From positions 33,040-97,039 of the forward strand of contig JAGBJY010000025.1 of assembly GCA_017934185.1 (NCBI GenBank): a stretch of DNA of 64,000 nucleotides, given 5' to 3'. The position numbers and the translations under genes were made by a program. The stretch comes from Bacteroidales bacterium (GTDB taxonomy: Bacteria > Bacteroidota > Bacteroidia > Bacteroidales > UBA932). The notes beneath the pieces were generated by a model, which was not told the origin of the DNA, did no database searches, and saw only the letters and a program-made list of their open reading frames with translations. Shown here one piece after another: positions 9,964 through 18,556 of the stretch (positions are counted from its first letter, which is position 1; each line of letters opens with the position of its first letter).

Positions 9964-10724
9964 ACTTAACCGATTTCAACGTGGGGGAACTGCACGTACG
10001 GGTGTACCCAGACGAAGCCGCCATGGGAGCGGCCGCCGCAAAAGACACGGCCCAGAGGATTATCCGGCTCCTGGAGTCCCAGGACCAGGTGAATATGATC
10101 TTTGCGGCCGCCCCTTCGCAAATTGCCTTCCTGCATGCCCTGAGAGCTACGCCGGGGATTGACTGGACACGGATCAATGCCTTCCACATGGACGAATACA
10201 TCGGCCTGGAGCCGGATTCGCCCCAACGGTTCGGGCATTTCCTGTGGGAGCATCTTTTCTCCAAGGTTCCCCTGGGATCAGTGCATTATCTCAGGGGGGA
10301 AGCCCCGGACATCAAAGCCGAATGCGAACGCTACTGTGCCCTGCTTACCCGCTATCCCGTAGACATCGTTTGCCTGGGCATCGGCGAGAACGGACACCTG
10401 GCCTTCAACGACCCCGGGGTGGCCGATTTCCAGGACCCTTATTCCGTGAAGGTGGTCCCGCTGGACAGCGTGTGCCGCCAGCAGCAGGTGAATGAGGGAT
10501 GCTTTGAATCCCTGGAAAAAGTACCCACGCATGCGGTTACGCTCACCATTCCCGCCCTTATCAAAGCCAAGTGGATGTTCTGCATTGTGCCTTTTTCGGG
10601 AAAGGCGGCGGCCGTGAAACAGGCCCTTACCGGAGACATCTCCGAGCGCTGCCCTGCCAGCATCTTGCGTAAAAAAGAAAAATCTTGCTTATATTTGAAC
10701 AGAGAAAGCGCCAGTCTACTATGA
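9960..10724 (+). CDS. nagB: Glucosamine-6-phosphate deaminase
   Basis: Converts glucosamine-6-phosphate to fructose-6-phosphate and ammonia, the last step of GlcNAc catabolism. The 254-residue protein shows FAAAPSQIAFL in the phosphate-binding region, HMDEYIGL with the catalytic Asp, GIGENGHLAFNDPG, and the C-terminal CPASILRKKEKSCLYLN typical of NagB. The AAAPS form of the N-terminal loop is usual for a NagB-like branch found in Bacteroidota. It has ATGA overlaps on both sides (nagA and the Gfo/Idh gene). The family also includes 6-phosphogluconolactonases, but the motifs and the neighbour nagA favour NagB. Confidence 0.93.
   Translation: MNLTDFNVGELHVRVYPDEAAMGAAAAKDTAQRIIRLLESQDQVNMIFAAAPSQIAFLHALRATPGIDWTRINAFHMDEYIGLEPDSPQRFGHFLWEHLFSKVPLGSVHYLRGEAPDIKAECERYCALLTRYPVDIVCLGIGENGHLAFNDPGVADFQDPYSVKVVPLDSVCRQQQVNEGCFESLEKVPTHAVTLTIPALIKAKWMFCIVPFSGKAAAVKQALTGDISERCPASILRKKEKSCLYLNRESASLL
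10665..10697 (+). promoter_or_regulatory. Possible internal promoter at the end of nagB
   Basis: TTG at 10665-10667 and a perfect TATATTTG at 10690-10697 are 22 nt apart, in an A-rich stretch unlike the surrounding GC-rich code. It would transcribe the Gfo/Idh gene starting at 10721 separately from nagB. The bases also encode the conserved NagB tail, so chance is possible. Confidence 0.35.
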
Positions 10725-11728
10725 AGAAAGTCTTAACCCTTCTCACGGTTTCCCTCCTGTTCACCGGTATGGCTACGGCCCAGAAAGTGCACAGGATTGG
10801 CATTATCGGCCTGGATACCTCCCATTCCACCGCTTTTACCGAACTGCTCAACGGCGACAACATGGAAGACCCTTATGTCCGGGATTTTGAGGTGGTGGCC
10901 GCTTATCCTTACGGGTCAAAGACCATCGCCTCCAGTTATGAGCGGATTCCCGGCTACATCCGCGAAGTCCAAAAGTTCGGGGTGCAGGTGGTAGATTCCA
11001 TCGACGCATTGCTGGAGCTGTGCGACTATGTGCTGCTGGAAACCAATGACGGGCATCCGCATCTGGAGCAGGCGGCACAGGTATTCCGCTCCGGAAAGAC
11101 CTGCTACATTGACAAGCCGCTGGGGGCCACACTGGCCCAGGTGCTGGCCATCCGGGAACTGGCCCGGCAATACGGCGCTCCGGTTTTCTCTTCATCGGCC
11201 CTGCGCTTTTCCCCGCAGAATGTCAAGCTGCACGAAGGAGCCTACGGACCGGTCCTGGGGGCCGACTGCTATTCCCCCCACAAAACGGAGCCCACACATC
11301 CGGACTTTGGCTTCTATGGCATTCATGGCGTTGAAACGCTCTATACGCTCATGGGCCCGGGCTGCGAGAAAGTAAGCCGCATGCACACCCCGCAGGGTGA
11401 CATTGTTACCGGAGTGTGGGCCGACGGCCGCCTGGGCACCTTCCGCGCCCTGGTGGAGGGCCCGGCCCTGTATGGCGGCACCGCTTTCACAGCCGACGGC
11501 GCTGTGGAAGCCGGCGGATATGCCGGTTACAAGGTCCTGCTGGACAGGATTTTAGATTATCTGGTGTCCGGAGAGGCCCCCGTATCCCTGGACGAGACCG
11601 TAGAGATATTTGCTTTTATGGAAGCCTCCAACCTGAGCCTTGAACGCGGCGGAAAGAGCGTTTCCCTCCAGGAAGTCATGAAAAAGGCGCAGAAAGAGGC
11701 CCGCCGACTATTGAAGAAAGTGCAATGA
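10721..11728 (+). CDS. Gfo/Idh/MocA oxidoreductase, exported
   Basis: The 335-residue protein starts with a Sec signal peptide (MKKVLTLLTVSLLFTGMATAQ) and continues with a nucleotide-binding start (VHRIGIIGLDTSHS) and CYIDKPLGATLAQ, a variant of the EKP motif around the substrate-binding Lys. NAD(P)-dependent Gfo/Idh enzymes oxidise or epimerise sugars, and some act as glycosidases through a transient 3-keto step. Export of a nicotinamide enzyme implies a tightly bound cofactor. I chose ATG 10721, which overlaps the nagB stop. It is the first of four Gfo/Idh genes in this operon. Substrate unknown. Confidence 0.8.
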   Translation: MKKVLTLLTVSLLFTGMATAQKVHRIGIIGLDTSHSTAFTELLNGDNMEDPYVRDFEVVAAYPYGSKTIASSYERIPGYIREVQKFGVQVVDSIDALLELCDYVLLETNDGHPHLEQAAQVFRSGKTCYIDKPLGATLAQVLAIRELARQYGAPVFSSSALRFSPQNVKLHEGAYGPVLGADCYSPHKTEPTHPDFGFYGIHGVETLYTLMGPGCEKVSRMHTPQGDIVTGVWADGRLGTFRALVEGPALYGGTAFTADGAVEAGGYAGYKVLLDRILDYLVSGEAPVSLDETVEIFAFMEASNLSLERGGKSVSLQEVMKKAQKEARRLLKKVQ

Positions 11729-12927
11729 GAGCATCCCTCCCCGTCATATCGGCCTTAGTTTTAGCCGCGTGCACAAGCGCCCCCTCCCCCAAGGTGCAGC
11801 TTTCGGTGGTGGACCCCGGTCATTTCCATGCCGCCCTGGTACAGAAAAACCCGCTTGAGGGCGTCTGCGACACCGTTAAGGTGTATGCCCCGGAAGGACC
11901 GGAAGTGAGGCAGTACCTCGCCACCGTGGCCTCCTACGGGCTCCCCTGGGTAGAGGAAACCCATCTGAGCGAGGATTTTCTGGAGCAGCTGCCGCCGGTC
12001 TCAGGCCCAACGGAGGCCGTTGTCCTTGCCGGCAACAACGCCAGGAAATCCCGCTATATCCTGGAAGCGGTTAAAAAGGGATACAACGTCCTCAGTGACA
12101 AGCCCATGGCACTTGACACCACCGACTTCTCCCTCCTTCGGGAGGCCTATTCCCTGGCTGCAGAAAAAGGGACGGTCATCCTGGAACTCATGACCGAGCG
12201 GCAAGACCCCGTGAACATCCTAACCAGAAATACCATTCCCCGGCTGGGAGGCATGCTTGAAGGGGATGCCCAGAATCCGGCCATTGAAATGGAGAGCATC
12301 CACCACTTTTACAAGGAAGTTTCCGGCGCTCCCCTGGTGCGTCCTGTCTGGTATTACGACACTTCGTGCCAAGGGGAAGGGATTGCCGATGTCACCACCC
12401 ACCTCATAGACCTGGTCTTCTGGCAATGTTTCCCGGACAGGGCGGTTTCCCCAGCAGACGTCCAGGTGGTGGAAGCATCGCACTACCCCACCTTCATTTC
12501 CCCGGAACAGTTCTTCCGTTCCACCCGGGGGCAGGCGTTTCCTCCCGGCCTCAGGGTATCGGAAGACGGGCTGTTGCCCGTTTATTCCAACGGAAGCATC
12601 ACCTTTAAGGTGAACGGCATTTTCGTGAAAATGGCGGTACGCTGGGACTTCGAGGGCGAACCCGACCGCTTCTCAGCCGTATATCATTGCCAGGACGGGG
12701 ACATCCGTATCCTCCAGGAGGCCTCTACCGGCTATGCCCGGAAACTCTTCATCCGGGACGCCGACAGCACGCCGGCGCCAGGGCCCGGCCATGAGGACCA
12801 TTTTTCCCTGGTCACCGGCACTTTCCTGAAAGCAGTCACCTCTGAGGCCACTCTTCCTGCATGGGAAGCCGAAAACACCCTCGCGAAATATAAAGTAACC
12901 ACTACTGCCGTGATGATGGCCCAATGA
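11725..12927 (+). CDS. Gfo/Idh-like putative oxidoreductase lipoprotein
   Basis: The 400-residue product has lipobox LAAC near residue 15, so it should be a lipoprotein outside the cytosol. The start SVVDPGHFHAALVQKN replaces the usual GxGxxG loop with a His-rich one, and YNVLSDKPMALDT holds the Lys of the EKP motif. The second half (IHHFYKEVSG, WYYDTSCQGEGIADVTTHLIDLVFW) matches the Bacteroidota putative-oxidoreductase C-terminal domain that I recall as PF16490. Whether it still binds NAD is unclear because the glycine-rich loop is altered. ATGA overlaps link it to both neighbours. Confidence 0.75.
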   Translation: MRASLPVISALVLAACTSAPSPKVQLSVVDPGHFHAALVQKNPLEGVCDTVKVYAPEGPEVRQYLATVASYGLPWVEETHLSEDFLEQLPPVSGPTEAVVLAGNNARKSRYILEAVKKGYNVLSDKPMALDTTDFSLLREAYSLAAEKGTVILELMTERQDPVNILTRNTIPRLGGMLEGDAQNPAIEMESIHHFYKEVSGAPLVRPVWYYDTSCQGEGIADVTTHLIDLVFWQCFPDRAVSPADVQVVEASHYPTFISPEQFFRSTRGQAFPPGLRVSEDGLLPVYSNGSITFKVNGIFVKMAVRWDFEGEPDRFSAVYHCQDGDIRILQEASTGYARKLFIRDADSTPAPGPGHEDHFSLVTGTFLKAVTSEATLPAWEAENTLAKYKVTTTAVMMAQ

Positions 12928-13655
12928 CAGACGAAGGCTCATACTCCCCGGCGCAGCAGCTGTTCCATGCCGTGATTCCCAAAGTGATGGGTACCCGCCT
13001 GGAATGGATTACCTGCGGCATGAAGGAAAAACCCGCCAGAATGCTCTGGGAACGTTTTTCCTCCTGGGTGAGCGATGCCTCCGCCAGGCTCAACCGCTTT
13101 GACCCCTCCAGCGAAGTTTCCCGCCTGAACAGCGGGGAATGCCTGGAGCCGTCGGCCGATGTTGCCGCGCTGATGGACTTGGGGCACCGCTACAAAGCGC
13201 TTACCGACGGCCTTTTTGACGTACAATCCGGCGGCAGCCTGGATTTTGGCGGGATGGCCAAAGGCTGGGCCCTGGAAAAGGCCAAAGACCTGCTGGAGCG
13301 CGCGGGATGCAGCTGCGCCTTCCTGAACTTTGGCGGCAGTTCCATTCTGGCACTGGGGACTCACCCCAATGGCCCGGCATGGCAGGTAGCGCTTCCGGAC
13401 CCGTTTTCCGGCATTACGCTGGATCTCTGGAATCTCAAGGATGCGGCCATGAGCGTGTCGGGCAACGTGCCCGGCTATACCGGACACATTGAGAATCCGC
13501 TCACCGGTGAAAGGATTACGGCAAGAAGGCTGACTGTAGCGGTGGACAGCTCTCCCCTGCGGGCCGAAGTGCTGAGCACCGCCCTGATGATCAGCCCAGA
13601 AAGACACTGGGAGCAACGATTCCCCTCCGCAAGCATGAAATGTTATAATGTATGA
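12924..13655 (+). CDS. ApbE-like FAD:protein FMN transferase, cytosolic form
   Basis: The 243-residue protein has LDFGGMAKGWALEKA (the DxGGxAKG motif), CAFLNFGGSSILALG and HIENPLTGE (the metal and flavin site), which define the ApbE family. These enzymes attach FMN to a Thr or Ser of target proteins. Unlike most ApbE proteins, and unlike the lipoprotein paralogue at 50774-51817, it has no signal peptide or lipobox and is short. It sits between Gfo/Idh genes with 4-bp overlaps on both sides. No target with the usual D-x-x-S-G-A-T signal was noticed in this operon, so its partner is unknown. Confidence 0.8.
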   Translation: MTDEGSYSPAQQLFHAVIPKVMGTRLEWITCGMKEKPARMLWERFSSWVSDASARLNRFDPSSEVSRLNSGECLEPSADVAALMDLGHRYKALTDGLFDVQSGGSLDFGGMAKGWALEKAKDLLERAGCSCAFLNFGGSSILALGTHPNGPAWQVALPDPFSGITLDLWNLKDAAMSVSGNVPGYTGHIENPLTGERITARRLTVAVDSSPLRAEVLSTALMISPERHWEQRFPSASMKCYNV

Positions 13656-14938
13656 CCGATAGACGAACTTTTATTAAGGAGATGGGAGCCATGGCAGGCC
13701 TCCTCACCCTGGCTCCCTGGCTCAAAAGCTGCAGCTCCCCCGAGGCGGCTTATGCCGGCGAGAAAGCCAGAGTGGCCCTTATTGGCTGCGGTTCCCGCGG
13801 ACAGTACCATCTGGTGCTCCTCCAGGGCATGGCCGAAGCGGAAGTGGTGGCCCTCTGCGACGACTACCAGCCCAACCTGCAGGCGGCATCGGCCTTCTTC
13901 CCCAAAGCCCGGCTGTACAGCGATTACCGAAAACTCCTGGAAGACCCTCAGGTTGACGGGGTTATCATTGCCACCCCGCTGGGCCTGCACGCCCGCATGA
14001 CCCTGGACGCCCTGGATGCAGGCAAGCATGTTTTCTGCGAAAAAGCCATGGCCCTCACCCTGGAGCAGTGCCGTGAGGTATATGAAGCCAGCAGAAACAC
14101 TTCCAAGTCCCTGTACTACTGCATGCAGCGCATGTTCGACGAGAAGTACATCCGGGGTGTACAGCTTATCAGGGAAGGACTCATCGGCGATGTGGTGGGG
14201 ATGCGCTGCCACTGGTTCCGGAACGCCGACTGGCGCCGCGAAGTGCCTTCCCCGGAACTGGAGCGGCGCATCAACTGGCGCCTTTACAAGGAATATTCCG
14301 CCGGCCTCATGACCGAACTGGCCTGCCACCAGCTGGAAGTGTGCAACTGGACGCTGGACCGCATGCCCACGGAAATCATCGGCCTGGGGGATATTGTTTA
14401 CTGGAAAGATGCGCGGGAAGTCTATGACAGCGTGAATGTTACCTACCGCTATTCCAACGGGTGCAAGATTACCTACGAATCCCTGATTTCCAACAAATTC
14501 AACGGCATGGAAGACCAAATCCTTGGGAAAAAGGGGACGATGGACCTTACACGGGGCGTTTATTATCTGGAAGAAGACCACCTGGTTTCCGGCATGAGGC
14601 AGCTTCTGGACCAGATTCGGGACGGCGTCTTTGCCGCAGTGCCGGCGGCCGGCCCCAGCTGGAGGCCGGAATTAAGGGCGGCTTATGTCCCCCATCCCGT
14701 CATTGAAGGCAGTGTGAGCGTCAATGCCGGCCAAAGCATGGTAGCGGCCGACAATGACGGCTCCGACCTGGTGCTGAAAGCTTTCTGCCGCTCCTGCATC
14801 AGCGGTGAAAAACCGCAGAATATCGTGGAGGAAGCCTACTGCGCCACACTGCTGTGCCTGCTTGGCAATCAGGCCATGGAAGAGCAGCGGCTCATCCGTT
14901 TCCCCGAAGAGTACAAAATCCCCTATATGAAGTTCTAG
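13652..14938 (+). CDS. Gfo/Idh/MocA oxidoreductase with twin-arginine signal
   Basis: The 428-residue protein begins MTDRRTFIKEMGAMAGLLTL, a twin-arginine signal followed by a possible lipobox (LKSC). This means export of a folded enzyme with its cofactor already bound. VALIGCGSRGQYH is the NAD-binding loop and VFCEKAMALTLEQC carries the EKP-type Lys. The plan is that of GH109-like and related Tat-exported oxidoreductases of Bacteroidota, some of which cut glycosidic bonds in an NAD-dependent way. The exact substrate cannot be read from the sequence. Its start overlaps apbE, and its stop is 2 bp before the small membrane protein gene. Confidence 0.82.
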   Translation: MTDRRTFIKEMGAMAGLLTLAPWLKSCSSPEAAYAGEKARVALIGCGSRGQYHLVLLQGMAEAEVVALCDDYQPNLQAASAFFPKARLYSDYRKLLEDPQVDGVIIATPLGLHARMTLDALDAGKHVFCEKAMALTLEQCREVYEASRNTSKSLYYCMQRMFDEKYIRGVQLIREGLIGDVVGMRCHWFRNADWRREVPSPELERRINWRLYKEYSAGLMTELACHQLEVCNWTLDRMPTEIIGLGDIVYWKDAREVYDSVNVTYRYSNGCKITYESLISNKFNGMEDQILGKKGTMDLTRGVYYLEEDHLVSGMRQLLDQIRDGVFAAVPAAGPSWRPELRAAYVPHPVIEGSVSVNAGQSMVAADNDGSDLVLKAFCRSCISGEKPQNIVEEAYCATLLCLLGNQAMEEQRLIRFPEEYKIPYMKF

Positions 14939-14940
14939 CC

Positions 14941-15186
14941 ATGAAAGACCTCGTTATCAGCGGAAAAACGCTCCGGCGTGAGTTGTGGGTGGTCTCCGGA
15001 TGCCTCGTGGCCGGCGCCCTTGTGAACGTGGTGGCTGTCATCGGCTACCATCGGCCCTGGACGGAACTGTTTACCCAACTGGGGTACGTGGTCGTCCTCA
15101 GCATAGGCGTGTATTTTGTGCTGGCGCTTGTCCGCCTCCTTATTTTCCTTATCCTTCTGATTATCCGTAAATTCCATAAACTATGA
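14941..15186 (+). CDS. Small membrane protein, function unknown
   Basis: The 81-residue product (start ATG 14941, MKDLVISGKTLRRELW) has two long hydrophobic stretches: about residues 16-37 (VVSGCLVAGALVNVVAVIGY) and 47-75 (a Val/Leu/Ile-rich segment), then a basic tail RKFHKL. The likely topology is two transmembrane helices with a short polar turn. I recognise no family. Overlap with the next Tat-exported oxidoreductase gene (4 bp) suggests a helper or anchor role for the exported redox enzymes, which is only an inference. Confidence 0.65.
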   Translation: MKDLVISGKTLRRELWVVSGCLVAGALVNVVAVIGYHRPWTELFTQLGYVVVLSIGVYFVLALVRLLIFLILLIIRKFHKL

Positions 15187-16523
15187 CCAGCCGCAGAGAT
15201 TTCCTCCGCAAGGCCGCTATGGCCACCGCAGCCCTTTCCGTGGGGCAGTTTATTCCCGCCGTATCCGGCGGACGTAACAGAATCATCGGGGCTTCCGACC
15301 TCATCCGCGTAGGAGTGATTGGCGTGAACTCCAGAGGCCTGGCCCTGGCCTCCAGCTTTGCCAAAATGCCGCTGTGCGAGGTTACCTGCCTGTGCGACTG
15401 CGACGCTAAGGCACTTGAACGCTGCCAGGCCCAGATAGTCAAACAGACCGGGAAGGCGCCCAGGTGTTTTGCCGATATTCGCAAGATGCTGGAATACAAA
15501 GACTTTGACGTGGCCGTAATTGCCATGCCGGACCATTGGCATGCCGCTGCGGCCATCATGGCCCTGCAAGCGGGAAAACACGTTTATCTGGAAAAGCCCA
15601 CCAGCTATTGCCCCGCCGAGAACGAACTGCTCATCAAGGCGGCCTCCATGTCCGGAAAAGTAATCACCGCCGGCAACCAGCGCCGCTCCTGGCCCAATGT
15701 CATCGCCGCCATCGAGGCGGTCAAAGACGGCACCATCGGCGAGGTCCGCTATGCCAAATCCTGGTACTCCATCAACCGGCCTTCCATTGGACGGGGAAAA
15801 GAAGTGCCTGTCCCTGAGCATCTTGACTGGAATTTATGGCAGGGGCCGGCTCCCCGGCGTCCTTTCCACGGCAACTACGTCCATTACAACTGGCACTGGT
15901 TCTATCATTGGGGAACGGGCGAAGCGCTGAACAACGGTACCCACTTTGTAGATATCCTCCGCTGGGGACTGGGGGTGGACTACCCTACCCTGGTCACCTC
16001 GGTCGGTGGCCGATTCCGCTATCAGGACGACTGGGAATTCCCTGATACGCAGATGATTACCTTCCAGTTCGGGAACAAGGCCGCGGGCTCATGGGAAGGC
16101 CGTAGCTGCAACAGCACCCCGCTGGACGGCTTTGGCGTAGGGGTAGCCTTCTATGGTGAAAACGGAACCATCCTCCTGGGAGGCGGAAACGAATACAAAC
16201 TGGTCGATATGAAGGGCACGGTGGTCAAGCACAAATTCAGCACCGAACTCACTTTTGAGCCGGGCAATCTGGTGAACCCCTCCGAGAAACTGGACCAGAT
16301 TCACTTCAAGAACTTCTTTGACGCCATCCGGCTGGGCACCAAGCTCAACTCCGACATCGTGAACGCCTGCATCAGCACTCAGCTGGTACAGCTGGGCAAC
16401 ATAGCGCAGCGAACCGGTACGGCGCTGCACATTGACCCTGCTACAGGACGCATTATCGGAAATCCTGAGGCCCAGAAACTCTTCTCCCGCGAATATGAGC
16501 CCGGTTGGGAAATCAAACTGTAA
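15183..16523 (+). CDS. Gfo/Idh/MocA oxidoreductase with twin-arginine signal, GH109-like plan
   Basis: The 446-residue protein has a Tat signal (MTSRRDFLRKAAMATAAL), an NAD-binding stretch GVIGVNSRGLALA, VAVIAMPDHWHAAAAIMAL, and VYLEKPTSYCPAEN with the EKP motif. The stretch WHWFYHWGTGEALNNGTHFVD supplies the His-rich catalytic region found in periplasmic oxidoreductases of this group. GH109 enzymes (NAD-dependent alpha-N-acetylgalactosaminidases) share this layout, but so do many non-glycosidases. It is the fourth Gfo/Idh gene of the operon. The following SDR gene starts 4 bp after its stop. Confidence 0.82.
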   Translation: MTSRRDFLRKAAMATAALSVGQFIPAVSGGRNRIIGASDLIRVGVIGVNSRGLALASSFAKMPLCEVTCLCDCDAKALERCQAQIVKQTGKAPRCFADIRKMLEYKDFDVAVIAMPDHWHAAAAIMALQAGKHVYLEKPTSYCPAENELLIKAASMSGKVITAGNQRRSWPNVIAAIEAVKDGTIGEVRYAKSWYSINRPSIGRGKEVPVPEHLDWNLWQGPAPRRPFHGNYVHYNWHWFYHWGTGEALNNGTHFVDILRWGLGVDYPTLVTSVGGRFRYQDDWEFPDTQMITFQFGNKAAGSWEGRSCNSTPLDGFGVGVAFYGENGTILLGGGNEYKLVDMKGTVVKHKFSTELTFEPGNLVNPSEKLDQIHFKNFFDAIRLGTKLNSDIVNACISTQLVQLGNIAQRTGTALHIDPATGRIIGNPEAQKLFSREYEPGWEIKL

Positions 16524-16527
16524 TACC

Positions 16528-17346
16528 ATGACAGAGAAATTCAACATCAGCGGCCGCGTGGTGGTCATGACCGGCGCATGCGGCGTACTGGGAAGCACCA
16601 TCGTCAAATACTTTGCCGGGGAAGGCGCCAAAGTGGTCTTGCTGGATCTGGAGCGCACCCGCGAAACTGGCGAAAGACTTGTGGCGGAAATCAAGACTGC
16701 CGGAGCAGAGGCCCTGTTTCTGCCCACCAACGTCCTGGAACAGGAGGTACTGGAGCAAAACCTGCAAGACATCCTGGCAGCGTACGGCGGCATCGATGTG
16801 CTGCTCAACGCAGCCGGCGGCAATATGGGACCGGCCAACGTAGGGCCCGAGCAAACCATCTTCGACATGGACATCGATGCCATGAAAAAGGTCTGCGAAC
16901 TGAATATCTTCGGCTCCGTGATTCCCACAAAGGTATTTGTAAAGCCGATGGTGGAGAAAAAGAAAGGGTCCATCATCAATTTCTGCTCCATGTCCAGTTT
17001 CCGCCCGCTCACCCGCGTGGCCGGATACGGCATCGCCAAGGCGGGGATGGCCAGTTGGACCGAATGGCTGTCCGCTGAACTTGCCCTCAAGTTCGGAGAA
17101 GGCATCCGCGTCAACGCCATAGCGCCCGGCTTCCTCCTTACCAACCAGAACCGCAGCCTGCTAACCCACCCGGACGGGTCCCTGACCGACCGTTCTCACA
17201 AGATTCTCGCCCACACCCCCTTCGGCCGTTTCCTGGAGCCCGATGAACTGCTGGGTGCCCTTCACTATCTTGCCTCCGATGCCTCATCGGCCGTCACCGG
17301 AACCATCAGTGTCGTGGACGGAGGCTTTAACGTCTTTTCCATATGA
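16528..17346 (+). CDS. Short-chain dehydrogenase, probable D-mannonate oxidoreductase
   Basis: A 272-residue SDR with cofactor loop [20 protein letters not shown] (the NNAG equivalent) and catalytic YGIAK. It keeps the long [10 protein letters not shown] loop and the end [13 protein letters not shown]. Immediately after it is uxuA (4-bp overlap). SDR enzymes in this position in Bacteroidota interconvert fructuronate and mannonate, taking the place of the unrelated enterobacterial UxuB. I start at ATG 16528, 4 bp after the preceding stop. An upstream in-frame ATG would run back into the previous gene. Confidence 0.8.
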   Translation: MTEKFNISGRVVVMTGACGVLGSTIVKYFAGEGAKVVLLDLERTRETGERLVAEIKTAGAEALFLPTNVLEQEVLEQNLQDILAAYGGIDVLLNAAGGNMGPANVGPEQTIFDMDIDAMKKVCELNIFGSVIPTKVFVKPMVEKKKGSIINFCSMSSFRPLTRVAGYGIAKAGMASWTEWLSAELALKFGEGIRVNAIAPGFLLTNQNRSLLTHPDGSLTDRSHKILAHTPFGRFLEPDELLGALHYLASDASSAVTGTISVVDGGFNVFSI

Positions 17347-18509
17347 TACTAATGCGCGAAAGTTGGCGCTGGTACGGCCCCAACGACCCTGTCTCCCTTG
17401 ATTTCATCCGTCAAACCGGTGTTACAGACATTGTACATGCCCTGCACCACATCCCCAACGGCGAAGTCTGGCCTGTAGAGGAAATTCAGGCCAGGAAGGA
17501 CCTCATTGCCAGCTATGGACTGGTTTGGAGCGTAGTGGAAAGTGTTCCGGTGCACGAACATATCAAAACGCAGACCGGCGACTATCTGCGGTACATAGAG
17601 AATTATAAGCAGACCCTTCGGAACTTGGCCGCCTGTGACATTCACTGCATCACCTACAATTTCATGCCGGTGCTGGACTGGACCCGCACCAACCTGAAAC
17701 ACCGCCTCCCGGACGGCTCCCTGTGCCTGAGTTTTGAAAAGGCGGCCCTGAATGCCTTCGACCTGTTTATCCTGAAAAGGGAAGCGGCTTTCCGGGAGCT
17801 CCCGGAAGAGGAGGTAGCCCGTGCCAAAGCTTATTTTGACCGGCTCTCGCCCGAGGAGATTCATACGCTCACCCGCACCATGATTGCCGGCCTTCCCGGC
17901 AGTGAAGAAAGTTTCACGCTGGACCAGTTCCGGAAAGAACTGGAGCGCTACAAAGGCATTGACTCCGAGAAACTACGCAGCCATCTGGTCTTCTTCCTCC
18001 AGCAGATTTGCCCCGTGGCGGATGAGGTGGGGTCCCGTATGGTCATCCATCCCGACGACCCTCCGTTCCCCATTCTGGGCCTTCCCCGCATCCTGTCCAC
18101 CGCCGAAGATTTCCGGAAGCTCGTAAAAGCCGTTCCCAACCCTTCCAACGGCCTGTGCCTGTGCACCGGGTCCTTCGGCATCCGCCCCGACAACGATCTT
18201 CCCGCCATGCTCCGCGAATTTGGCGACCGCACCGATTTTGTCCATTTCCGCAGCACGCGCCGCGACAGTGAAGGAAACTACTTCGAGGACAACCACCTGG
18301 AGGGTGATGTCCCTATGTACCAGATGATGAAAACGCTGCTGGAAGTGATGCAGGAGCGCAATTTCCGCATTTTCTGCCGTCCTGACCACGGGCATCAGAT
18401 GTGCGATGACCTCCAAAAGCGCACCAATCCGGGCTACTCCTGCTACGGCCGCATGCGCGGCATCGCCGAGCTTCGCGGACTTCAGATGGGAATTGCCCTC
18501 TCGCTGTAA
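17343..18509 (+). CDS. uxuA: Mannonate dehydratase
   Basis: Dehydrates D-mannonate to 2-keto-3-deoxygluconate in hexuronate catabolism. The 388-residue product has the family start [21 protein letters not shown]-like region, [36 protein letters not shown], and metal-ligand stretches [14 protein letters not shown] and [13 protein letters not shown] 17343 overlaps the SDR stop. A second ATG three codons in (MRES) is an equally good start. This is the last gene of the long operon. Uronate isomerase, KDG kinase and aldolase are not in the window, so those steps must be encoded elsewhere. Confidence 0.93.
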   Translation: MILMRESWRWYGPNDPVSLDFIRQTGVTDIVHALHHIPNGEVWPVEEIQARKDLIASYGLVWSVVESVPVHEHIKTQTGDYLRYIENYKQTLRNLAACDIHCITYNFMPVLDWTRTNLKHRLPDGSLCLSFEKAALNAFDLFILKREAAFRELPEEEVARAKAYFDRLSPEEIHTLTRTMIAGLPGSEESFTLDQFRKELERYKGIDSEKLRSHLVFFLQQICPVADEVGSRMVIHPDDPPFPILGLPRILSTAEDFRKLVKAVPNPSNGLCLCTGSFGIRPDNDLPAMLREFGDRTDFVHFRSTRRDSEGNYFEDNHLEGDVPMYQMMKTLLEVMQERNFRIFCRPDHGHQMCDDLQKRTNPGYSCYGRMRGIAELRGLQMGIALSL

Positions 18510-18524
18510 TTGGGAAATTATTCC

Positions 18525-18532
18525 TATCTTTG
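18525..18532 (+). promoter_or_regulatory. -7 box of upp promoter
   Basis: TATCTTTG fits the Bacteroidota TAnnTTTG element and lies 24 nt before the upp start. No good TTTG is seen 19-21 nt upstream. Confidence 0.55.
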
Positions 18533-18556
18533 CAGCGTGTCAAATAATTCGCTGCC

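Noticed and set aside
1-18509. A SusC/SusD polysaccharide-use locus
   Set aside because: No TonB-dependent receptor or SusD-like lipoprotein is present within the window. It may lie left of position 1.
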